Shown here: piece after piece, positions 17,609 through 27,264 of the stretch
How the letters are laid out: each line of letters starts with the position of its first letter
Numbering within the stretch: position 1 is the first letter of the stretch
Origin: Methylomagnum ishizawai
GTDB lineage: Bacteria; Pseudomonadota; Gammaproteobacteria; Methylococcales; Methylococcaceae
DNA: 64,000 nucleotides
Assembly: GCF_900155475.1 (NCBI RefSeq)
Contig: NZ_FXAM01000001.1
Location: forward strand, 4,474,881-4,538,880
Direction of reading: 5' to 3'
Position numbers and translations under genes: made by a program
Notes under the pieces: model-generated
Database searches by the model: none
Seen by the model: the letters and a program-made list of their open reading frames with translations, nothing else
Told to the model about the DNA's origin: nothing

Positions 17609-18175
17609 ATGTGGACGGACGATCCCGATGATTACGAACCCGAGCTTCCCCCCAGCAAATCCCAACTCAAGCGCGACAGCGCGGCGCTACACGACCTGGG
17701 CCAGGAACTGATCGAACTCCCCCCCGAGCAACTCGCCCGGCTGGACCTGCCCCCCGGACTCCTGGACGCGGTGCGGCTGGGCCAGACCATCACCGCCCAC
17801 GGCGGACTGCGCCGCCAGCGCAAATACATCGGGAAGCTGCTGCGCGACCTCGACCCCGAACCCATCCGCCAAGCCTTGGCCGATTTGAAAGTGGTCAGTG
17901 CCGACGCCGTCCGCCTGCAACACACCTGCGAGCGCTGGCGCGAACGGATGCTGGCCGGGGGCGACGCCGCCGTGAACGAATTCCTGGCCGAATACCCGGA
18001 AGCCGACCGCCAGAAACTCAGGCAATTGGTCCGCGACGGCCAGCGCGAGCGCCAAGCGGGCCAAGCGCCACGGGCGGCGCGGGCGCTGTTCCGCCATGTC
18101 CGGGAAACGCTATCGGCGGACGCGGACGCGGACGGGACGGGGGAGTTCGAGGAGGAGGCACCGGAAGCCGATTGA
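17609..18175 (+). CDS. darP: DarP/YjgA family ribosome-associated protein
   Basis: 188-residue DUF615 protein. In E. coli, DarP (YjgA) is a late assembly factor of the 50S subunit. Family signatures visible: PPSKSQLKRD near the N-terminus, LPPEQLARLDLP, and IGKLLRDLDPEPIRQAL. The start at ATG 17609 (MWTDDPDDYEPELPPSKS) matches the family. The in-frame upstream start lies inside the preceding terminator. The C-terminus is acidic. It converges with the amidotransferase gene. Confidence 0.93.
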   Translation: MWTDDPDDYEPELPPSKSQLKRDSAALHDLGQELIELPPEQLARLDLPPGLLDAVRLGQTITAHGGLRRQRKYIGKLLRDLDPEPIRQALADLKVVSADAVRLQHTCERWRERMLAGGDAAVNEFLAEYPEADRQKLRQLVRDGQRERQAGQAPRAARALFRHVRETLSADADADGTGEFEEEAPEAD

Positions 18176-18186
18176 CGCGGCCCGGC

Positions 18187-18960
18187 CTACAAACCCTCGA
18201 CCGGAACGCCATCCCGGAACAGCACCAACTGATGGGTCCGCAGCGCCGTCCAGGCCTCGTTGTCGGTGAGCGGCAAGGTGGCGATCACCGCGACCCGGTC
18301 CTCGGGCGTGGTGAGCTGGCTGAAATCGACGGTCACGTCCTGATCCACCAAATGGGCGCAGCTGAACGGGGCTTGGCGCACCAGATAATGCAACTGGGTC
18401 GAGCAATGGGCGTAGAGAGCGTCGCCGTTCGACAGCAGGCAATTGAAAGTGCCATGGGCGGCGATGTCCTGGCAGAGCCGCTTCAGCACCCCGAACAAGG
18501 CGATCTCGTCGGGCGGGCCGTTGGGGAATTCGCGGCGGAAGGTGTCGAGGATATGGCAGAAGGCCCGCTCGCTGTCGGTATCGCCCACCGGGCGGTAATC
18601 GCCGGACAGCGCGGGCGCGTAGTTTTCCAGATTGCCATTATGGGCGAACAGCCAATAGCGGCCCCACAGCTCGCGCTGGAACGGATGGCTGTTCTCCAGG
18701 GCGATGCGGCCCTGGGTGGCTTTGCGGATATGGGCGATGACATTGGTGGAATGGATCGGATAGCGCCGTACCAATTCGGCGACCGGCGATTCGATGGTGG
18801 CCTTGGAATCGAGGAACACCCGGCAGCCCCGGCCCTCGAAAAAGGCGATGCCCCAACCATCGCGGTGATGGTCGGTCAGCCCGCCGCGCAGTTGGAAACC
18901 CTCGAAGGAAAAACAGATATCCGTGGGGACGTTGCAATTCATGCCTAGCAATTGGCACAT
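18187..18960 (-). CDS. yafJ: Class II glutamine amidotransferase, YafJ type
   Basis: 257-residue stand-alone glutaminase-type (Ntn) amidotransferase. The start ATG 18960 gives MCQLLGMNCN with Cys2 as the expected N-terminal nucleophile after Met removal. Other signatures are HHRDGWGIAF, THVIAHIRKAT-like NVIAHIRKATQG and FAHNGNL. Length fits YafJ (about 255). The acceptor is unknown. It is divergent from the cyclic-nucleotide-domain gene with a 169-base gap. Confidence 0.9.
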   Translation of the reverse strand: MCQLLGMNCNVPTDICFSFEGFQLRGGLTDHHRDGWGIAFFEGRGCRVFLDSKATIESPVAELVRRYPIHSTNVIAHIRKATQGRIALENSHPFQRELWGRYWLFAHNGNLENYAPALSGDYRPVGDTDSERAFCHILDTFRREFPNGPPDEIALFGVLKRLCQDIAAHGTFNCLLSNGDALYAHCSTQLHYLVRQAPFSCAHLVDQDVTVDFSQLTTPEDRVAVIATLPLTDNEAWTALRTHQLVLFRDGVPVEGL

Positions 18961-19129
18961 GGCGGTGTCGGTCGGGAGGTTGTGGAAAACGCTTACCAGT
19001 ATGCCACGAAGCGGCCCCGGCCCCGCCCGGATTCCACCCCGCGCCGTCCATCGCTCCCGCGTGGCGGGCCGGGAATGGGGCTGGTACACTCCGGTCCATC
19101 GCACTCCAGTCCTCCAGAACGGGACCGCC

Positions 19130-19480
19130 ATGCACATCGATTTATTCAAGAACACCGACAGCGTCGAAACCTTCCCGGCCGGGACGGCGATCTTCTCGGA
19201 AGGCGAGGATTCCGACGGTCTCATGTACGTCCTGCTGGAAGGCGAAGTGGAAGTCTTCGTCGGTGGCAAGCCGGTCAACCTGATCGGGCCGGGCGAATTC
19301 CTGGGCGAGATCGGCCTGATCGACCGCGGCCCGCGCAGCGCCACGGCCATCGCCACGATGGATTCCAAACTGGCCCCGATCAACGAAAAGCGCTTCCAAT
19401 TCCTGGTGCGGCAAACGCCGAACTTCGCCCTGGCGGTGATGCGGTCCATGGCCGAACGCCTGCGCCTGCCCCGCGACTGA
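19130..19480 (+). CDS. Stand-alone cyclic-nucleotide-binding-domain protein
   Basis: 116-residue protein made of one cNMP-binding fold (Crp-like): ETFPAGTAIFSEGEDSDGLMYVLLEGEVEV, then PGEFLGEIGLIDRGPRSATA, the phosphate-binding cassette region. There is no HTH or kinase domain, so it cannot act as a classical Crp regulator and may bind a partner protein. The start at ATG 19130 gives the complete fold. It converges with the CusA gene with only 8 bases between stops. Confidence 0.87.
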   Translation: MHIDLFKNTDSVETFPAGTAIFSEGEDSDGLMYVLLEGEVEVFVGGKPVNLIGPGEFLGEIGLIDRGPRSATAIATMDSKLAPINEKRFQFLVRQTPNFALAVMRSMAERLRLPRD

Positions 19481-19488
19481 GCGGAGCC

Positions 19489-22400
19489 TCAGCCCGGACG
19501 GACGGGCAACCCCCGCCCCTTCACCCAGGCATACAAGGCCGGAATCACCACCAAGGTCAGCACGGTGGAGGACAACATCCCGCCCACCATGGGCGCGGCG
19601 ATGCGGCGCATGACCTCCGAACCCGTCCCCGTCCCCCACATGATCGGCAGCAAGCCCGCCATGATGGCGACCACGGTCATCATCTTGGGCCGCACCCGGT
19701 CCACCGCGCCCTCGCGGATGGCGGCGTAGAGATCGGCGGCCCGCAGCGCCCGCCCCTCCCGCCCGCAACGCGCCCGCGCCGCGCCGAGCGCCTGGTCCAG
19801 ATAAATCAGCATCACCACGCCGGTTTCCGCCGCCACCCCGGCCAGGGCGATGAACCCCACCGCCACCGCCACGCTCAGGTGATAGCCCAAGCCATACAAC
19901 AGCCACACCCCGCCGATCAAGGCGAAGGGCAAGGACAGCATCACGATCAGGGTTTCGGTCAACCTGCGGAAATTCAGATACAGCAGCAGGAAGATGATGA
20001 ACACGGTCAGCGGCACCGCCAGCGCCAGCTTGGCCTTGGCCCGCTCCATGTACTCGAACTGCCCGCTCCAGGTGGCGTAATAACCGGGCGGGAACTTCAC
20101 CCGTTCCAGCACCGCCCGCTGCGCTTCCGCCACATAGCCGCCGATATCGCGGTCGCGGATATCCACGAACACATAGGCCGACAACAGCGCGTTCTCGGTG
20201 CGGATAACCGGGACGCCACGCTCCAGGCCGATCCGCGCCAATTGCCCCAAGGGCACCATGGCCCCGGCGGGCGTCGGCACCAGCACTTCCGAGGCGATGC
20301 GCTGCGGCGAATCGCGCAGTTCCCTGGGATAGCGCACGATCACATCGAAGCGCTCCCGGCCCTCGACCGTGGTGGTCACGGTCTCGCCGCCCAGGGCCGT
20401 GGCGATCACCTCCAGGAAATCGCCGACCCCGAGGCCGTGCCGCGCCAATTGCAGCCGGTCCGGCTCGATATTGAGGTAATAGCCGCCGGTGATGCGCTCG
20501 GCGTAGGCGCTGCCGGTGCCGGGCACGGTCTTGACCACGGCCTCGATCTGGGTGGCGAGCCGCGCCATTTCCGCCAAATCCTTGCCGAACACCTTGATGC
20601 CGATGGGCGTGCGGATGCCGGTGGACAGCATATCGATGCGGTTCTTGATCGGCAGGGTCCAGGCGCTGGTGACGCCCGGTAGCTGGGTCGCCCGGTCCAT
20701 CTCGGCGATGAGCCGGTCCAGGGTCAGGCCGGGCCGCCATTGGTCCTCCGGCTTGAGGTTGACCACGGTCTCGAACATTTCCAAGGGCGCGGGATCGGTG
20801 GCGGTGGCGGCGCGGCCCGCCTTGCCGAACACCGACTCGACCTCGGGGAAGGTTTTCAGGATGCGGTTCTGGGTCTGCATGATCGCCGCCGCCTGGGTCA
20901 CCGACAACCCCGGCAGGCTCATGGGCATGAACAGCAAAGTCCCCTCGTTCAACGTGGGCATGAACTCGCTGCCCAACCTGGAGGCGGGATAGACGCTCGC
21001 CGCCAGCGCCAGCACGGCCACGGCCAGGGTGAGCTTCTGCCAGCGCAACACGGTCTCGATGACCGGGCGGTACAGCCAGATCAACAGCCGGTTGATGGGA
21101 TTTTCATGTTCCGGGACGATCCGGCCCCGGATGAACCAAACCATCAGCACCGGCACCAAAGTCACCGACAGCAAGGCGGCCCCCGCCATGGCGAAGGTCT
21201 TGGTGAAGGCCAAGGGCTTGAACAAGCGGCCCTCCTGCTCCTCCAGCACGAACACCGGCAGGAACGACACGGTAATCACGCAGAGGCTGAGGAACAGCGC
21301 CGGGCCGACCTCCCGGGCCGCCGCGATCATGAGTTCCAGGCGGTCGGCGCCGGGTCCGGCACGTTCGAGGTGCTTGTGGGCGTTCTCGATCATCACGATG
21401 GCGGCATCGACCATGGCCCCGATGGCGATGGCGATGCCGCCCAGGCTCATCAGGTTGGAATTGATGTCCAGCCAACGCATCACGATGAAGGCGATCAACA
21501 CCCCCACCGGCAACATGACGATGGCGACCAGGGCGCTGCGGACGTGATAAAGGAACACCACACAGACCAAGGCCACCACTAAGCTTTCCTCGAACAGCTT
21601 GTCGCGGAGGTTGGCGATGGCCTTGAGGATCAACACGGAGCGGTCGTACACCGGCTGGATCGACACCCCGGCGGGTAAGCCGGGCGCGAGTTGGGCCAGC
21701 TTGGCCTTGACATGGTCGATCACGTCCAGGGCGTTCTGGCCGTAGCGGGCGATGGCGATGCCGGACACCACCTCGCCCTCGCCGTTCAATTCGGTGATGC
21801 CGCGGCGTTCGTCCGGGCCGAGTTCGACCCGCGCCACATCGCGGATCAGGACCGGCGTGCCGCCCTCGGCCTTCACCACCAAATCCTCGATATCGCGGAT
21901 GCCACGCAGATAGCCCTGGCCGCGCACCATGTATTCGGTCTCGGCCATTTCCACCACCCGCCCGCCCACGTCGCGGTTGCTGGCGGCGATCACCCGGCCC
22001 ACCTCGCCCAAGGCGATGCCATAGGCTTGCAGCTTGCGGGGATCGACCACCACTTGATATTGCCGCACGAAGCCGCCGACGCTGGCGACCTCGGCCACGC
22101 CCTGGGCCTTGGTGAGTTGGTAGCGGAGGAACCAGTCTTGCAGGGCGCGGAGTTCCGCCAAGGAATGTTGCACGCCCAGTACGGCGTATTGATAGACCCA
22201 GCCCACCCCGGTGGCGTCCGGTCCCAGGATGGGCACGGCGTTTTTGGGCAAACGGCCCGCGAGCATGGCGAGATGCTCCAACACCCGCGAACGCGCCCAA
22301 TATAAATCGGTCCCGTCCTCGAAAATCACATACACGAAGGACGCGCCGAAGAACGAGAAACCGCGCACCACCTTGGAACGCGGCACGCTGAGCATGGCCG

Positions 22401-22611
22401 TGGCCAAGGGATAGGTCACTTGGTCCTCGACCACCTGCGGGGCTTGGCCGGAATATTCGGTGTAGACGATCACCTGGGCGTCGGACAGGTCCGGCAAGGC
22501 GTCGAGCGGGGTTTTCAGCACGGCGTAGACGCCATAGGCCACGACGAAGGCCGTCGCCAGCAGGATGAGGAAGGCATTGCGGGCCGAGCCGTCGATGATG
22601 CGCCCGAGCAT
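19489..22611 (-). CDS. cusA: CusA/CzcA-family heavy-metal efflux RND transporter
   Basis: 1040-residue inner-membrane RND pump of the heavy-metal (HME) group, exporting metal ions from the periplasm by proton antiport. It has the usual plan: one N-terminal transmembrane helix, large periplasmic loop, TM2-6, second loop, TM8-12. IGAMVDAAIVMIENAHK in TM4 is typical of the Cu/Ag (CusA) branch. FSFFGASFVYVIFEDGTDLYWARSRV is a family signature. The membrane-fusion (CusB) and outer-membrane (CusC) genes normally found upstream are absent. Instead the upstream side runs into an IS1634 element. The partners may be elsewhere or lost. Confidence 0.92.
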   Translation of the reverse strand: MLGRIIDGSARNAFLILLATAFVVAYGVYAVLKTPLDALPDLSDAQVIVYTEYSGQAPQVVEDQVTYPLATAMLSVPRSKVVRGFSFFGASFVYVIFEDGTDLYWARSRVLEHLAMLAGRLPKNAVPILGPDATGVGWVYQYAVLGVQHSLAELRALQDWFLRYQLTKAQGVAEVASVGGFVRQYQVVVDPRKLQAYGIALGEVGRVIAASNRDVGGRVVEMAETEYMVRGQGYLRGIRDIEDLVVKAEGGTPVLIRDVARVELGPDERRGITELNGEGEVVSGIAIARYGQNALDVIDHVKAKLAQLAPGLPAGVSIQPVYDRSVLILKAIANLRDKLFEESLVVALVCVVFLYHVRSALVAIVMLPVGVLIAFIVMRWLDINSNLMSLGGIAIAIGAMVDAAIVMIENAHKHLERAGPGADRLELMIAAAREVGPALFLSLCVITVSFLPVFVLEEQEGRLFKPLAFTKTFAMAGAALLSVTLVPVLMVWFIRGRIVPEHENPINRLLIWLYRPVIETVLRWQKLTLAVAVLALAASVYPASRLGSEFMPTLNEGTLLFMPMSLPGLSVTQAAAIMQTQNRILKTFPEVESVFGKAGRAATATDPAPLEMFETVVNLKPEDQWRPGLTLDRLIAEMDRATQLPGVTSAWTLPIKNRIDMLSTGIRTPIGIKVFGKDLAEMARLATQIEAVVKTVPGTGSAYAERITGGYYLNIEPDRLQLARHGLGVGDFLEVIATALGGETVTTTVEGRERFDVIVRYPRELRDSPQRIASEVLVPTPAGAMVPLGQLARIGLERGVPVIRTENALLSAYVFVDIRDRDIGGYVAEAQRAVLERVKFPPGYYATWSGQFEYMERAKAKLALAVPLTVFIIFLLLYLNFRRLTETLIVMLSLPFALIGGVWLLYGLGYHLSVAVAVGFIALAGVAAETGVVMLIYLDQALGAARARCGREGRALRAADLYAAIREGAVDRVRPKMMTVVAIMAGLLPIMWGTGTGSEVMRRIAAPMVGGMLSSTVLTLVVIPALYAWVKGRGLPVRPG

Positions 22612-22933
22612 GGGGGCTCCTTACGGGGAGGGAGGGAGCCGGTGTTATGGCGGATGGGCGGGGGATGGTCAAGGCATTCAATGCATCCCTCCCTTCTTGG
22701 CAAAAGGGAGCCGGGGGATTGCATACGCCTCGCTCGGATTCAACCTCTGTAATCCCCTTTACAGGGGACCGGGTACGCGGCGACTCCAGCAACCCGGTCA
22801 TATCGACGGCATCGCTGATACCCACAACGTCCGTATAAAAAACATCCAGCAAATCGGGGTTATTTCGCGCCTCTCCGGCAAGGCTATGCGGCACAAGCGG
22901 CTCGTCCGCGATCAACTCCCGCGCCGATACCCC
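22612..22933. other. Region between cusA and the IS1634-family element
   Basis: 322 bases upstream of cusA. It holds a small hairpin (TCCCTT/AAGGGA near 22692-22712) and no supported gene. The expected cusCB genes are not here, not even as recognisable fragments. Confidence 0.4.
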
Positions 22934-24669
22934 TTAAACCGTCATTCCGCACCCATGCCCTACACTTTGGCCTTTTCTGAGTGAGGGAGCATGACTTCGA
23001 CGGTTTCGATCCCGGCGGCGGGTGAAGGAGGTGCCGCCGACTATGCCGTCCAGGACCTCGATCACCTGGGCTTGGTGGCGGGGATGGTCGATGAACTGGG
23101 GTTGGTGGAACTGATCGACCGCCTGGTTCCGCAGGACCATGGACAGCGCAAGCTGTCGGTGGGCGTGTTGGTGAAGGCGATGATCCTGAACGGCCTGGGG
23201 TTCGTGCAGAGGACGCTGTACCTGATGCCCCGGTTTTTCCAGGACAAGCCGGTGGAACGGCTGCTGGGGCCGGGCGTCCTCGCGGAGCACCTGAACGACG
23301 ACGCGTTGGGCCGCGCCCTGGACGCCATCCACCGGTACGGCCCCACGGAACTGTTCGCCGCGCTGGCGGCGCAGGCGGTGAAGCGGCTGGGCTTGGCGTG
23401 CCGGACGGGGCACCTGGACGCGACCAGCCTGCACACCGACGGCCAGCCCAAGGGTGGGGAGGAGCCGGAAGTCGTCCGCGTCACCCAGGGGTACAGCCGC
23501 GACCACCGGCCGGATTTGAACCAGGTGGTGGCGCAGTTCATCTGCGAGAACGAAGCCGGGATTCCCTTGCTCATGAAGGCGCTCGGCGGGAACAGCAGCG
23601 ACCAGGCCGACTTCCGCCAGACGGTGTCGGCCCATGTTGGGCAATTGCGGACCGACGTGGGGCTGGAATATCTGGTGGCCGACAGCGCGCTCTACACCGG
23701 GGAAACCCTGCGGGAATTGGACGGCTTCGGCTGGATCAGCCGGGTGCCGGAGACCGTCGGCCTGGCGCGCGAGTTGACCCTGGCGGTGGCGGGCGACCTG
23801 GCGCGGAGCCCGGAGGAACTGGCCTTCCGGAGCCTGTGCGTTACGCATGGCGGCATCCGGCAGCGTTGGCTGGTCGTGCATACCCAGGCCGCCCGCCACC
23901 GCGCGGGGAAGGCCTTGGGCAAACGGCACCTGGCCCAGGGCGAGGCCGAGTGGAAAGCCTTCGACCGGCTCCAAAGGACCCCCTTCGCCTGCGCGGCGGA
24001 CGCCGAAGCCGCTTTGTGCGCCTTCCGCAAGCAGCACAAGCTCACCTCGGTCCACGACGCCCAGGTCCTCGCCCGTCCCCGCTACGCCAAGCAGGGGCGT
24101 CCCGCCCAGGGCCAGCCACCGGACGCCCACCAATACTTCGTCCAAGGGGGCCTGGCTTCCCGGATCGATCTCCACCGCCAGGCGCTGGACCGCAAAAGCT
24201 GCTTCATCGTCGCCACCAACGAACTGGACGGCCAGGCGCTCCCCGACGGCCGGGTCATCGACCTCTACAAAAAGGGCCAACAGAAGGTCGAGCGTGGATT
24301 CCGTTTTTTGAAGGACCCACTCTTTCTTGCCTCCACGCTGTTCCTGAAATCGCCCCGCCGCCTGATGGCTTTGCTCATGGTGATGACCCTGTGCTTGCTG
24401 ATCTACGCCGCCATCGAATGGCGGATCCGCCAGACCCTGCAAATCAGCCAGCGATCCTTCCCCGACCAGAAGGGCCAGGCCACTCAGTGCCCCACCGCAC
24501 GCTGGGTCTTCCAGTACTTTTCCGGCATCCGCCTGCTCAAAGTCATGGACTCCCAAACCCTCGTTCTTGGCCTCAACCTCCACCACAGGACAATCCTCGA
24601 CCTGCTCGGCAACCGCTACGCCGAGCTATATGCCAATTCAGCGTGAAGGGGTGCGGAAAGACGGCTTAA
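22934..24669 (+). mobile_element. Complete IS1634-family insertion sequence
   Basis: Terminal inverted repeats: TTAAACCGTCATTCCGCACC at the left end (from 22934) and its near-perfect complement GGTGCGGAAAGACGGCTTAA at the right end (to 24669), two mismatches in 20. One intact transposase gene lies between them. No direct target duplication is visible in the flanks (left GATACCCC, right AACAAAGG), which may mean a flanking deletion or rearrangement after insertion. Confidence 0.85.
22991..24646 (+). CDS. IS1634 family transposase
   Basis: 551-residue DDE transposase, full length for IS1634. The N-terminal DUF4277-like segment is visible (VQDLDHLGLVAGMVDELGLVELID), then LDATSLHTDG, SRDHRPDLNQ and the C-terminal VERGFRFLKDPLF with the YxxRW-like helix region. 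AGGGAG lies just before ATG 22991. The gene fills the element and looks functional. Confidence 0.9.
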   Translation: MTSTVSIPAAGEGGAADYAVQDLDHLGLVAGMVDELGLVELIDRLVPQDHGQRKLSVGVLVKAMILNGLGFVQRTLYLMPRFFQDKPVERLLGPGVLAEHLNDDALGRALDAIHRYGPTELFAALAAQAVKRLGLACRTGHLDATSLHTDGQPKGGEEPEVVRVTQGYSRDHRPDLNQVVAQFICENEAGIPLLMKALGGNSSDQADFRQTVSAHVGQLRTDVGLEYLVADSALYTGETLRELDGFGWISRVPETVGLARELTLAVAGDLARSPEELAFRSLCVTHGGIRQRWLVVHTQAARHRAGKALGKRHLAQGEAEWKAFDRLQRTPFACAADAEAALCAFRKQHKLTSVHDAQVLARPRYAKQGRPAQGQPPDAHQYFVQGGLASRIDLHRQALDRKSCFIVATNELDGQALPDGRVIDLYKKGQQKVERGFRFLKDPLFLASTLFLKSPRRLMALLMVMTLCLLIYAAIEWRIRQTLQISQRSFPDQKGQATQCPTARWVFQYFSGIRLLKVMDSQTLVLGLNLHHRTILDLLGNRYAELYANSA

Positions 24670-24771
24670 AACAAAGGCCATCCGCATCCACGCGGATTGC
24701 GGGCCCGGCGAGACGGCTCCGGCACAGACAGACTAGAGCAATGCGAAAGCTAGCGCATTTTCACATTATTT

Positions 24772-24822
24772 GTAGGGTGGGATAGCCCAGAAATGGTGGG
24801 CATAAATACATGCCCACCCTAC
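24772..24822. repeat. Palindromic repeat element with nested stems
   Basis: GTAGGGTGGG at the left end pairs with CCCACCCTAC at the right. An inner stem GGTGGGCAT/ATGCCCACC-type overlaps the right arm. The GTAGGGTGGGC palindrome looks like the small dispersed intergenic repeats seen in many genomes. Only this copy is in the window. Confidence 0.6.
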
Positions 24823-24857
24823 GCCTGAACGTAAATCTAAACCGAAAATACCCTAGA

Positions 24858-26105
24858 TCATTGAAATATTTTATACTTTCGGAGATATATATCTAATTTA
24901 CCCTTGGCTGCCCCGCCCAAATTGCCATTGGTATTGCCTCCGACATAAACCGCGTTGTTATCATCAACACAGACAGCATTGGCGATATCGAAGTCGCTCG
25001 TACCGAACTGCCGACCTCTCAATAATTGGCCGTCCATATTATATTTGCGGACGAAGGCGTCGTAGGAGCCCTGGTTGGTGCCATTTAGTTTGCCCATGCT
25101 CGATCCCACGACATATATATTCCCCACCGAATCGACTGTTAGGTCGTTTCCGTAATCATCGCTGTCGGTGCCGAATTGCTTAGTCCACAGGATGCTTCCG
25201 TCTGAGCCATATTTACGCAAAAAGACATCATCGTAGCCCTGGTTTTGATCAACGAGATTGCCCCTGGTAATCCCTGTGAGGTACACATTACCCCCCTTAT
25301 CCGCCGCTAAGGCATGCACGTAGGTAAGCTGGGTCGAACTGGTCGGAAAGAAGGGGACGGTCCAGGTGGCAATCCCTTGGGCATCCAACCGGGTAAGGCT
25401 GGTATTCCATTTTTGGAAAGAAACACTGTTGGCCGCGACATAGATATTGCCATTGGGGTCGATGGCCAAGCTCGGGCGGGCCGCATAGGGCGACGAGATA
25501 TCATTGACCTGTTTTTCCCAGAGCAGCCCCCCTGAGACATTATATTTTCTAATGAAAACCTGCCGATTTTGATATGGGTAATAAGCCTTTTCGAAAAGGA
25601 TGACGATGGCGTTCTTGCCTCGGGGGTCGGTGGCGATAGCATTGGCGGTTAAACGGGTACGGTCGCTGACCACTGGAACCGTGAATTGTTTGGTCCATAA
25701 CGTGGTCCCCGTTGAATCCAGGCTCTGAAGGTAAATGTAGTCGCGCTCGTTAGGCCAGGTTCCGGCTGTATAAGAGCCCACGATATACGCATGGCCGTTT
25801 TTATCCATGGTGATTCCATCCATCGAGGCGGAATCCTTGCCTTGGTGCCAGAGGAGGGCTCCAAGCCCATCGTATTTGCGAACAAATCCATTGGTACCGC
25901 CGGAACTGGAGTCCACGCTGTTCCCTACGACAAGGGCGTTGCCTAAAGCATCGTGCGCGATACCCGTCAACTGTTCATCCAGGGGAGACCCGTAATGTCT
26001 GGTGTAATCGACGGTGATCAGAGGCGGGGCCGCTGCGCAGGTGTCAGCGAAGGCGAGGGCAAAAAACGCGGCGCAGAGGAATTTATAGACGTTGTGATTG
26101 TTCAT
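24858..26105 (-). CDS. SBBP-repeat beta-propeller exported protein
   Basis: 415-residue protein with an N-terminal signal peptide (FLCAAFFALAFADTCAAA) and about seven blades of the SBBP type. Each blade has a D..GN.YV.G motif (ALGNALVVGNSV, KNGHAYIVGSYT, PNGNIYVAANSV, KGGNVYLTGIT, SVGNIYVVGSS, DNNAVYVGGNTN) and an F.RKY plus LLW/TKQFG strand. It is probably periplasmic or surface-located. Codon use is clearly more AT-rich than the neighbours, which suggests acquisition. Its function is unknown. Confidence 0.85.
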   Translation of the reverse strand: MNNHNVYKFLCAAFFALAFADTCAAAPPLITVDYTRHYGSPLDEQLTGIAHDALGNALVVGNSVDSSSGGTNGFVRKYDGLGALLWHQGKDSASMDGITMDKNGHAYIVGSYTAGTWPNERDYIYLQSLDSTGTTLWTKQFTVPVVSDRTRLTANAIATDPRGKNAIVILFEKAYYPYQNRQVFIRKYNVSGGLLWEKQVNDISSPYAARPSLAIDPNGNIYVAANSVSFQKWNTSLTRLDAQGIATWTVPFFPTSSTQLTYVHALAADKGGNVYLTGITRGNLVDQNQGYDDVFLRKYGSDGSILWTKQFGTDSDDYGNDLTVDSVGNIYVVGSSMGKLNGTNQGSYDAFVRKYNMDGQLLRGRQFGTSDFDIANAVCVDDNNAVYVGGNTNGNLGGAAKGKLDIYLRKYKIFQ

Positions 26106-26236
26106 GACCTGTACCTAGTTGCGTCTCGACACGTTGAATCGATACTAACAGAAAATAATATTTATTCCCAATTTCATCGACAGACTACGTCCATGCGAGC
26201 GGCGGGTCCATAAAAAGGGCGCAAAATCGATACGGA

Positions 26237-27100
26237 TTAGCCAGCGATCTCGGCCACTTTTACCGCCACCTGCATGACCGGCGACTCCGGGGAAACCGCG
26301 GTGAACGCCCCTGTCACCGGGGACACCGCTTCGGGATGCCGGTGTACGGCGACGGCGATGTGCCGGTCGCCGACCACCTGACCCGAGGTGGCGTCGAAGC
26401 CCCGCCAACCGGCACCGGGCAGATAGACCTCAGCCCAAGCATGGGTGGCCCCCGCCGCCGGGATGGGCGTCGGCTCGTACAGGTAGCCGCTGACGAAACG
26501 CGCCGCTAGTCCCAACCAATGGCAGGCGTCGATGAACAAGGTCGCGAAATCGCGGCAAGAACCGGCGCGCCGCGCCAAGGTGGTCGCCGGGGATTGGACG
26601 CCCGGCTCCTCGCGGGGCTGGTACACGAACCCGATCGCGATGGCCTTGTTGATCCGGTCGAGCAAGAGATAGGTTTCGACCACCTGCCCGACACGCCAGA
26701 ACTGCTCCAGCCAAGCCCCCACCGCCGCCGAGTCCTGGCCGAAGACCGGCGGGAGATAGGGTCCGAGGTCGATCCGCTCCCGTGCCGGGTATTGGAAAGG
26801 GAAATAAACGGCGTATTCCGCCACCACGAAATCCAGGGGCCGGTCCTGGTAGTGGCGCAGGCCGACGCGGCTTCCGATGGCAAGCCGCCGGGCCGGTTCG
26901 AGGAAATCCACCACCGCCAAGGCGTTGTCGTAGGCGTCCCGCTGCCAGCGTAGCCGGTGGGCCGGGGCGATCCGCAGTTCCGCCGTCTCGACATGGATAT
27001 CCCGCCCTTCCCTGGGGCGCAGCAGCAGCCTGTGCTGCAACAGGATCACGGGATTGCCGTAGTCATAGACCGTATCGTGTTCGATCAACAAATAGCGCAT
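26237..27100 (-). CDS. Transglutaminase-like cysteine protease family protein
   Basis: 287-residue cytoplasmic protein with an N-terminal bacterial transglutaminase-associated domain (MRYLLIEHDTVYDYGNPV, LRPREGRD) and a transglutaminase core. The catalytic triad is apparent: Cys182 in RAGSCRDFATLF, His in THAWAEVYLPG, Asp in GFDATSGQ. The group is often found with alpha-E/circularly permuted ATP-grasp genes in amide-ligating clusters, but these are absent here. Likely a protease or amide hydrolase with unknown target. Confidence 0.9.
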   Translation of the reverse strand: MRYLLIEHDTVYDYGNPVILLQHRLLLRPREGRDIHVETAELRIAPAHRLRWQRDAYDNALAVVDFLEPARRLAIGSRVGLRHYQDRPLDFVVAEYAVYFPFQYPARERIDLGPYLPPVFGQDSAAVGAWLEQFWRVGQVVETYLLLDRINKAIAIGFVYQPREEPGVQSPATTLARRAGSCRDFATLFIDACHWLGLAARFVSGYLYEPTPIPAAGATHAWAEVYLPGAGWRGFDATSGQVVGDRHIAVAVHRHPEAVSPVTGAFTAVSPESPVMQVAVKVAEIAG

Positions 27101-27264
27101 GGCATCTCCTCCTGGGCTGGGCCGGAAGAATCAGCCCGGGCCGGGCCGATGCCCGATCCAGGCGGGAAAGTAGTGGCCATAAAAAAGCCGCCCCGCGCCT
27201 TTTGGGCTCGGGACGGCCTTGAATCATACCGGAACGCCGACGTTCCGGGCGGTTTCCGAACCGC

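Noticed and set aside
19142-20740. Long alternative minus-strand frame within cusA and the cNMP gene
   Set aside because: Out of frame with a complete RND pump and rich in Arg/Gly/Pro as GC-rich shadows are.
23398-24669. Long second frame inside the IS1634 transposase gene
   Set aside because: Out-of-frame shadow of an intact transposase of full family length.
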